Positions 9,621 to 15,575 of a stretch of 15,575 nucleotides of DNA are shown one piece after another (position 1 is the first letter of the stretch; the number at the start of each line of letters is the position of its first letter). The stretch is from assembly GCA_001953115.1 (NCBI GenBank), contig LSSL01002216.1:1-15575 (forward strand). The letters run 5' to 3'. The notes beneath the pieces were generated by a model. That model did not search any database, was not told the DNA's origin, and saw nothing but the letters and a program-made list of their open reading frames with translations. The position numbers and the translations under genes are program-made. Source of the stretch: Smittium mucronatum. Its lineage: Eukaryota > Kickxellomycota > Harpellomycetes > Harpellales > Legeriomycetaceae.

Positions 9621-9711
9621 TGTTAAGACTTTCAGACTATAAAAAGTGCGTAGCTCCACCTAGGACGAAGATGAGCGTCCTAAATCTTTAATAGTCTAAA
9701 ATTTTCTAACA
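9621..9711. repeat. Imperfect ~20-bp inverted repeat around a 50-bp core with hairpin
   Basis: Left arm 9621-9640 (TGTTAAGACTTTCAGACTAT) and right arm 9691-9711, whose reverse complement is TGTTA...TTTTAGACTAT, pair with a few mismatches and one gap. The last seven bases (AGACTAT/ATAGTCT) are exact. Inside, TAGGACG (9661-9667) and CGTCCTA (9676-9682) form a perfect 7-bp stem with an 8-base loop. The arms begin with TGTTA, as transposon or LTR ends often do. Alternatives are a short foldback element, an LTR end, or a structured RNA. Confidence 0.6.
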
Positions 9712-9891
9712 AACCATAAATTTTGCTATTAGTAATTTTTAAATTTTTTTTTAAGAATGTGCTGCGTTATTTAAAAGTGTATAATCACCCGATTTGAATG
9801 AATTTTTATTTTTAAATACTTAAAGTTGGGCTCAAATGTCTGCATATCACATTTAAAATTGCTTTTATACGATGCTTAATTTTTTTTTGTC
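9712..9891 (-). other. Spacer between the TGA-interrupted ORF and the GC island
   Basis: AT-rich. The minus-strand frame of the upstream ORF continues here with frequent stops (TAA 9865, TAA 9853, TGA 9847 and others), then 17 clean codons around 9760-9810 (VFKNKNSFKSGDYTLLNN). It may be extended decayed coding sequence or a 3' flank. Confidence 0.3.
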
Positions 9892-10626
9892 TTATCCATA
9901 TTCATACTGATATTTTTTAGCTAAAGCGAGAAATTCTAGGTATTTTTTGTCTTTATAGCAATAAACTGTCTGAATAAACCTATTTAATCTTCTAAATGTT
10001 AATATTATTCGCCTTGAAACAGTATCATCTTCACTTTTTTTCAAACAATTGCTAACACAAATCCAATTCATCTTCATTCTATTTCAATAAAAAGTTACGG
10101 TTTTTAGTTGTGGTTTTATTAAGAGAATTATATTAAAAATTAAGACATTTTTATATATAAAAGAAGATAGAAGTTCAAATTCAAATCTTATTTCTTTTAA
10201 TGTTAAAGTTATTAAAAAATATATAACCCAATTGAAAGCAAAAAATATATAAATAAAGTTTGTTACAGGGCTTTTGCTTAAAAAGTGAAATATTTCATAA
10301 TTCAAACCCTTGTTAGGTTTATTTTTATTTACATAATGGTTGAAATTAATGGTAAGACATAATGTTGCGGAAAAAAAAAAGATTAATGTTGAAAAAACAT
10401 CAAATCTTATAAAAAAAGATGAATTTAATTTTCACTTGTCATTTTCACTCGCGAATTTATTGTAAAATCCAAAAAAAAAATTAAATAAAAAATTGTTTTC
10501 CAAATTTCTTTTCACCACATTATTTTTATTTATTTTTGAAATTCAACACATATTTGAGTAAAAAAAAGTGCCATAAATTAAATATAAGGTTATTTTATGT
10601 AATTTTTTCATCCTCTTCGGATTTTT
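9892..10626 (-). pseudogene. Membrane-protein-like ORF interrupted only by three TGA codons
   Basis: Minus-strand frame open for 244 codons apart from TGA at 10543-10545, 10432-10434 and 10084-10086; it ends at TAA 9892-9894, followed by more stops. An ATG at 10609-10611 gives a 239-residue reading if TGA is passed. The N-terminus is MKKLHKITLYLIYGTFF, then hydrophobic blocks around 10440-10500 (FLFNFFFGF), 10360-10400 (STLIFFFSATLCL), 10200-10260 (FIYIFFAFNWVIYFLI) and 10100-10135 (IFNIILLI). A hydrophilic tail follows with CLKKSEDDTVSRR and YCYKDKKYLEFLALAKKY. It looks like a multi-pass membrane protein with a cytosolic tail. I do not recognise the family. TGG is also used for Trp (for example in FNWV and MNWI). 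Either it is a young pseudogene whose three stops arose from TGG or CGA, or TGA is read as Trp (for instance if it came from a mitochondrial genome). Random DNA of this composition would hold about 20 stops here. Confidence 0.55.
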
Positions 10627-10838
10627 TTAATGACATTCTCATGGCAGATATCTATGCTGTCTTTGATTTCAACTTCTAAAACAATGTTCTCATGGTTAAA
10701 TTCTTGAAACTGAGAAATATATTGCTTAAATTTAGTAAATTGGATTACTTGAGCACTTGATTTGAAAGAGCTAAGAAACTAATGAAATACTAAAATATAA
10801 AAGAATGGTGACAATATGGCCCCGAAAACTTTATTTTT
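10611..10838 (-). pseudogene. Coding fragment upstream of the TGA-interrupted ORF
   Basis: In another minus-strand frame, 10611-10778 is open for 56 codons and reads hydrophilic, well-mixed residues such as FKQYISQFQEFNHENIVLEV and IDICHENVIKKIRRG. It ends at TGA 10608-10610, which overlaps the ATG (10609-10611) of the next frame. Upstream of a TAG at 10779-10781 a further 19 codons (to 10838) are open. Because this sits directly before and in the same direction as the 9892-10626 frame, a one-base frameshift near 10610 joining the two into one longer gene is the simplest reading. Family not recognised. Confidence 0.4.
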
Positions 10839-12416
10839 TTAGCTACTTATATAAAACAATAACCTCCAATTCCGTCACATTAAAATTATAATTTTTATCC
10901 AGAATCCTAGAAGTAAATATAAACAGAAAAAAGTTATCTTAAATTTACATTAAATTGAATCTTTAAGACGGATTGTTGAGTATAGAAAACATCATTCTAA
11001 TTAATAGGCGTAAATAAATATCATTTTAAGAACAAAAAATTCCATTATTCGAAGGTTTTGGGTTATATTTCAATATTATTAGCAAATAAATTAGATTGTT
11101 TGCAAAAAAAAAAGACTTTGTTTTTAAATCAAACGAATAGGGGTTTAATAAGGATATTAGAGCTAATAATTTAAATGGACAAATTTCTGAGGATTTTTAA
11201 CGAAATTTCGGGCGTGGTTAAGATGATAAAATAATCAATTTTTAATTAGATTATATATTTGCTGATTATTTGTTTTTATGTCTAATTCTTCCCCATTTTG
11301 TCCAGAAAACGTGTTTAACCTTTAAATAATAACTCGCCGTTGAAATCGCTCCTATTTAATTAATTTTTATCGGATAAAAAGTTTTGTATAGATTATCATA
11401 ATTTTGTATTTTATATCATAATTTTTTATTTTTTTATATTTATCCCTTATTTAAATATTTTATAATAATTTATATTGATAATAATATAACACCTAGACAC
11501 TAGAAACCAAATATTTACAAAGAATATTGGGAGAAAGGTGTCCATTATTCTTTCTATTTATAAAAATATATATTTTTTACTAAAAAAATCATTTTTCCTA
11601 GTTTTTTTAAAAAAATTCTATTCGAATCCTAAATTATCTTGTTCATACTTACAAATAAATATTCAATTTTTGGTTTTTAGTTTAGCTAAAATTCATCATT
11701 TTCGCATAAAATTTTATAAAAGGCTAAATCAATTGATAAAAAAGAACCCATGTGTGTATTGGTTTCTTTAAATATATACTTCAATAAAATTGCAAATTTC
11801 AAGTAAAGATATTGAAATGCGCAGACAAAAAAAATAAAAGAGTATTTAAATTTTTCCCATAAAGAATATAATTTGACCTTTAATTTAATATCTCTAACTA
11901 ATTTTTCTTTTTTTTTTTAAAGCACACTTTTATCAATCAGTATTTTGTTTTTCCTAACAAAAAAAAAAGTTTTTTTGCTATTAGAATATGATTTTAATGG
12001 TGAAAAGTGACGTGAAAAACAAATTTTAGTTATTAATGTCCTTTTTATGGAAATCCCAAGCTATTTCTTGATTGACGTTTTTTATTTTAGTTTTATTATA
12101 TATGGCACCTTTTTATGTTAGGTTTTAAGAATACATATTGTTTTCTTCATGATCTTAAGTTACTGTTTTTTAAACATTATTTGAAGCATGTATTCGATTA
12201 TTATTTTATCAATTATATTTTATAAATATGCTATTAGTATTAAATATTTTTCATTTTAGGAAACATGTATCATCTTTTTGAAAAAAACATATCCACTACT
12301 TTTTTCGTTATTTTTTTCAGAACTTGCTTCATCATTTTTATGGAAAAATCAGATTATCCGGTTCAATATTTGTGGGAAAAAATCGATAATACCTATATTG
12401 GTTAAATGAGATATCA
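10839..12416. other. AT-rich stretch, no supported gene
   Basis: Nothing convincing on either strand. A 77-codon plus-strand open frame at 11538-11771 starts with GTG and is made mainly of K, F, I, L and N; that length is expected about once by chance in a window this AT-rich. Small less-AT-rich patches (11200-11225, 11285-11350) gave no motif. The minus-strand frame of the 12417-12695 remnant can be traced to about 12250 with rising stop density. No RNA gene was recognised. Confidence 0.45.
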
Positions 12417-12695
12417 ATAAATTTCGCTCTTTTTTATAAAAACTAAATAAGGAATATTAAAATGTTCATTGGGATATTTTGGGTTAGAATTTTTATCCGA
12501 TTGCATTAAAGGGTTATATAAATAATAGGCATATGAATCCCCTATGACGTGTGTTGCGGTGTTTGGATTTATATCTGGCCTATCTATTTTCCTTTATAGT
12601 TATGATAAGTGGGTATAGTAATATGCCTTTTTGGTTATTGGATTAAGTATCAGTTTCATATTAAAGTAATCTGCTGGCATCAGATTTTGTTGGTG
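12417..12695 (-). pseudogene. Decayed coding remnant of unknown family
   Basis: A minus-strand frame has only two stops in 93 codons (TAA 12600 and TAA 12594), against about eight expected. It reads mixed, protein-like residues, for example RPDINPNTATHVIGDSYAYY and NPKYPNEHFNIPYLVF. The same frame continues upstream to about 12899 with more stops, where it reads GDKIFEFLDRESDLI. G+C is visibly higher here than in the flanks. The plus strand also has partly open, protein-like frames over 12530-12660, so strand choice is not certain. No family motif was recognised. Confidence 0.35.
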
Positions 12696-14079
12696 TCACA
12701 CTTTGATAATATTGAGATATTAACCGGGGGTTATTATCCAAACGGTGTTAAATTAGAAGGTCTATGGATCTGAATAATTAATTTAATGTTTTTGTGAAAC
12801 CGTTCTTTTTTTTTGTGAACTAGAGATGATTCAAAAAGCTTTAAATGACTATATTAAATCAGATTCTCTATCTAAAAATTCAAAAATCTTATCACCTAAT
12901 TCTCTAATATTGTTCCAATTTTCTCACATCTGATTTAATTGCTTCAAAAAAATTTATTCAGCTAAGAAAGATTATCTATTTAGAAATAATGTATAAACAT
13001 ATGGATATAGGCTTTATTTTATAATTTACCTACCCAATCTAAAGTTTTTTGGCTCATTAATTTATTTATGCAATTAATTATACCTTAATAAACATATCCC
13101 ACTTTTCTAACTCCAATGTATTAATAAATATGTTTAGCTGCACTCCTTATCATAAAATAAAAACATCTTGAAACCTTGAGTGGGAATATAGATTGAAAAT
13201 GGAGAACCACTTGATATTATTATGTAACAGTCTATTAATCATTCACAGCTTTTTGGATTAGCCATTTCTTTATTTCATTCTACCACAGGAAGGAGCTATT
13301 TTAACCTTTCTTGTACTGCCTATTTAACATCACTCTTCAATTAATAGCAATGAACTTCCAACTTTTAAAAAAAATATTAGCTAAATAATAATTGTATTAT
13401 CTAACCATTCGCTCTTTTTTTTAACATCATTGATTTAAAAATTTTAACACTCAGGCACTTGTAAATTCAATTAGTTTAAACCATATTGGATATAATAAGA
13501 AATTAAACTTAAGTGGGCAATGGACCATATTTTTTTCAAAAAAAAAACGAATTAGATACTGGGTATAAAAAATTATCTGATTTAGTCTTCTGAACACCAA
13601 ATTGCATATAGACATTGAAATGTTCCAATAAAATTTAACTTGGCAGCAGTTTAGTACAATGTTTCAAAGGCGTATCGTAAGTAGACTTTTCAATTTGTCT
13701 AAATCTGATTTAATCAAAGACAATTCCAATATTCTCTTATAGCTATATTAATTTAATCACTTTAATAATACCATTATCGGTCTTTTAATATATTCAAATA
13801 CGTCCAAAATAGATTAGATCAATGAATGAAATAGTTATATATGAACATTTACTAATTTTTTACTAACAATGTGTACAATTTTCCCGGAAAAACTAAATGT
13901 TAAACTCGAAGGAGTTTGTTTTGTTATTAAGACGTTTTTTTTTATGTTTGGTCTCACAGATGTTTATTATTTTACCCATTCAATACAGAGGAGTGACAAT
14001 CTAAATGACTGAAATATGGATTATCTAATAACTTTTGTAAATAAATTGTTATTTTAAAATTAATGCAATTTTGCTATTA
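12696..14079 (-). other. Possible body of a large, badly decayed minus-strand gene
   Basis: The minus-strand frame of the 14080-14496 remnant can be followed down to about 12905 without a clear frameshift. Open 20-codon blocks occur at 13981-14040 (LQKLLDNPYFSHLDCHSSVL) and 13081-13140 (NTLELEKWDMFIKV). Total stop density is only a little below chance, so most of this is not supported as coding. A one-base shift near 12905 would lead into the 12417-12899 frame. No domain could be named. Confidence 0.25.
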
Positions 14080-14496
14080 ATTGATTTTCATATCCAGGTC
14101 TGAAACTCCACATAAACTATGGACTATTGGAACATGGCCCAGCAATATTTCCCATAATTCTGATATATTACTGCATAAAAGTTGAAAGAAATGTTTTCTA
14201 GATATGATTTAAAGATCCATAACAAATGGTTTGTTTTGGCTAAAAAACACACGCTTTATATTGCGTTCAATTAAGAACTTCTCATAACACCCATGTGATT
14301 CCAGTAAGAAATTGATTAGCAGAAATAAAATATTAATGTCTTCATTTCTTTCCTTTTTCTTTTCAAAACTATCGCAATCAAACCTTTAATCAATGCAAAA
14401 GAAGATGTTTACTGTGAAAATAAAATGAAAATCAAGAAATTCACATCTAAAAACATTAATATACATTCTATTTGTTCTATTTGTTCTAATACAAAT
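14080..14496 (-). pseudogene. Decayed coding remnant divergent to the adhesin-like gene
   Basis: The minus-strand frame has two stops in 139 codons (TAA 14386, TAA 14209), where about eleven would be expected. Clean runs are 14389-14496, 14212-14385 (58 codons) and 14080-14208. Residues are varied, with Cys, His and Trp, for example KFLIERNIKRVFFSQNKPFV and SELWEILLGHVPIVHSLCG. A tandem duplication of TTCTATTTG lies at about 14467-14484. I cannot assign a family. Orientation is away from the adhesin-like gene, so the two could share a promoter region at 14500-14721. Both stops are one C-to-T change from CAA. Confidence 0.45.
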
Positions 14497-14578
14497 CTAT
14501 CTATAATATTCAAATATGTCCTAATGTTCGAAATACATGTGGTGAAAATTTTCCTTTCAAAAGATATACATTTAAAGC

Positions 14579-14721
14579 TATAAAATAAATATATAAGGAT
14601 AAAAAATGTAGCTATAAAAAATGAATAACTAAAAATCAGAAATTTTCTGTTGAATCAGTTGATAATTTAAACTTAACTTAAACCAACTGAATTTTAGTCA
14701 GTATAAACAAGAAAAATCGCT
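14579..14721 (+). promoter_or_regulatory. Probable promoter region of the adhesin-like gene
   Basis: A TATAAAATA box-like word at 14579-14587 lies about 135 bp before the ATG, a usual distance for yeast-type promoters, although such words are common in AT-rich DNA. Between them, TCAGTTG (14655-14661) and CAACTGA (14684-14690) form a 7-bp inverted repeat, followed by a further short inverted pair, ACTGA/TCAGT, near 14686-14703. The bases before the ATG (AAACAAGAAAAATCGCT) are A-rich with A near -6 to -10, a normal fungal start context. Confidence 0.35.
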
Positions 14722-15575
14722 ATGTTCAGAAAAATATTTGCATTTGCGATTTACGCAATTTTTGCAAATCCTGTTTACTCCAGTGACGACTTGTGCACTA
14801 GTGTTAGATATTTTGACAACTTCTCAGTAACTTCGTCTTCCACTTCAAGAGCTTACGATATTAGCAATCCTATTGTTCTTCCATGCCCAAACGCAGATTT
14901 TGAATTAACTTTCACCGCCGAATCCAAGTCAGCATTATTTATAGCTTTTTCAGACAATAAAGGCTTGAACAACCAAAGCGGTATCACTGAAGCTTTTTTA
15001 GACGATATTTCAAATAATTATGAAGTTAAAGAGGGGGCTTTGGCCAATATCATAACCCAAGATATTCACAACACTTCATATCCAGTCTCCAGGAATTACA
15101 CCGTAAGATATATTAGTGGATCCATTATAATCTTAGTAAGCAATATCCCGGTGGTTTCTTCAACAAGCAATGGGCTTAGGATTGAATACGTGTATTTAGC
15201 TCCGTATATAGACAAAGCTTACTTTACAAAAGTGGCGATAAATTGTATTGGAAATTTACTATGCCATGATGAATATATAACAAATGAAAATGACAAAAAT
15301 CCTTTAATAAATATAATGAATGAAAATTCATCCTCGACTCAACACACTTCAAGTATTAAATCAACAGGACAATCGTCTTCAAGGCGAGAATCATCAGAGC
15401 AGGAGTCTTCAAAGCGAGAATCATCTGAACGGGAGTCTTCGAGGCAAGAATCGTCCGAGCAGGAGTCTTCGAAATATGAATCATCCGAGCAGGAATCTTC
15501 AAAGAAAGAATCTTCTGAGCAAGAGTCATCCGAGCAGGAGTCTTCAAAGCGAGAATCATCTGAACGGGAGTCTTC
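14722..15575 (+). CDS. Secreted Ser/Glu-rich adhesin-like surface protein, 3' end outside window
   Basis: Open from ATG 14722 through the window end: 284 codons, no stop. Residues 1-19 (MFRKIFAFAIYAIFANPVY) form a signal peptide, with likely cleavage near residue 20. Residues 21-190 form a globular, beta-strand-rich domain with four Cys (25, 55, 175, 181) and N-glycosylation sites at N33, N84, N117, N125 and N202. From about residue 203 a Ser/Thr-rich linker leads into tandem pentapeptides of the form E-S-S-x-x (x mostly E, Q, K, R). This layout (signal, ligand-type domain, long Ser-rich repeat stalk) is that of fungal cell-wall adhesins, which usually end in a GPI signal; that part lies outside the window. 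The part around YEVKEGALANIITQDIHNTS faintly recalls the farnesoic-acid-methyltransferase-like (PF12248) domain of some yeast surface proteins; unconfirmed. All Gln codons are CAA or CAG, and G+C is much higher than in the flanks (25 of 60 at 14881-14940), so it is under selection or was acquired recently. Confidence 0.75.
   Translation, partial: MFRKIFAFAIYAIFANPVYSSDDLCTSVRYFDNFSVTSSSTSRAYDISNPIVLPCPNADFELTFTAESKSALFIAFSDNKGLNNQSGITEAFLDDISNNYEVKEGALANIITQDIHNTSYPVSRNYTVRYISGSIIILVSNIPVVSSTSNGLRIEYVYLAPYIDKAYFTKVAINCIGNLLCHDEYITNENDKNPLINIMNENSSSTQHTSSIKSTGQSSSRRESSEQESSKRESSERESSRQESSEQESSKYESSEQESSKKESSEQESSEQESSKRESSERES
15377..15575 (+). repeat. 15-bp coding tandem repeat with 135-bp higher-order copy
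   Basis: About 13 imperfect 15-bp units code for E-S-S-x-x, with variation mostly at codons 4 and 5 (EQ, KR, ER, RQ, KY, KK). The 44 bases at 15397-15440 are identical to 15532-15575, at an offset of 135 bp (nine units), so a second level of duplication is present. The array runs past the window end. Such arrays change length by slippage and recombination. Confidence 0.9.

Larger units (their letters stand above)
8931..9711 (-). mobile_element. GC-rich island, probable inserted element of unknown family
   Basis: Composition changes sharply on both sides: 9121-9180 has 30 G or C in 60 bases, against 7 in 60 at 5221-5280. The island contains an uninterrupted acidic reading frame (minus, 8959-9387), a T-rich minus-strand stretch rich in GTTAG/TTTAG words (9400-9620), and a 91-bp inverted-repeat structure at its right end (9621-9711). 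On the minus strand it begins TGTTAGAA, a typical fungal LTR-like start, and both edges carry a GTTAG...TATAAA-like word (8934-8949 and 9622-9643). This is compatible with a truncated LTR retroelement (terminal sequence, leader, start of a gag-like frame) read leftwards. No reverse transcriptase, clear primer-binding site, second full LTR or target duplication was found, so the class stays open. Confidence 0.45.

Noticed and set aside
9641..9690. Hammerhead-ribozyme-like words (TAGGACGAAG, GATGAG) in the inverted-repeat core
   Set aside because: The order CUGAUGA - stem II - GAAA with a cleavage triplet is not present on either strand.
11432..11442. Perfect match to the yeast ARS consensus (TTTTATATTTA)
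   Set aside because: Such matches are expected many times in DNA of this composition; no supporting context for an origin.
11538..11771. 77-codon plus-strand open frame
   Set aside because: GTG start, composition typical of random AT-rich DNA, and about one such length is expected by chance in this window.
15356..15559. Minus-strand 67-codon open frame across the repeat
   Set aside because: Shadow of the 15-bp coding repeat; periodic only because the repeat unit is a multiple of three.

Overview
The window reads as a very AT-rich eukaryotic, most likely fungal (yeast-like), subtelomeric or otherwise repeat-rich region. One line taken from the middle (5221-5280) has 7 G or C in 60 bases. No bacterial gene organisation, tRNA, rRNA or CRISPR array is visible. 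The only gene that looks alive is at the right edge: a secreted, serine/glutamate-rich, adhesin-like surface protein (14722 to beyond the window end) with a signal peptide, a Cys-containing N-terminal domain and a 15-bp tandem repeat coding a Ser-Ser-rich pentapeptide.

Most of the rest is a graveyard of mobile-element genes that have lost their function mainly through in-frame stops. The clearest is a DDE-type transposase on the minus strand (329-2038). It stays in one frame for about 570 codons with nine internal stops, seven TAA and two TGA, all explainable by single C-to-T or G-to-A changes. Weaker remnants follow: an hAT-like piece (+, about 2701-3513), an ambiguous coding remnant (4022-4270), a PIF/Harbinger-like N-terminal piece (+, 6901-7284) and a Mutator-like (MULE) transposase core (-, about 7501-8880). 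Between about 4270 and 6900 the sequence is an AT desert with nothing recognisable.

At about 8931-9711 the base composition changes abruptly (line 9121-9180 has 30 G or C in 60). This island carries an uninterrupted acidic 142-codon reading frame (-), a T-rich leader-like stretch and a 91-bp imperfect inverted repeat with an internal hairpin. It looks like a younger insertion, perhaps a truncated retroelement, but its family is not recognised. Just beyond it, minus-strand frame 9892-10626 stays open for 244 codons except for three TGA codons. It encodes a hydrophobic, multi-pass-like protein of unknown family and is the oddest item here, because such an AT-rich pseudogene should collect TAA first.

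From about 10860 to 14500 there are only fragments of decayed minus-strand coding sequence (best at 14080-14496 and 12417-12695), lying divergently to the adhesin-like gene. Overall the picture is an expressed surface-protein gene next to a mutation-degraded transposon block, as seen in subtelomeres or AT-rich compartments of fungal genomes. Family names for the remnants rest on motif reading by eye, not on database searches.
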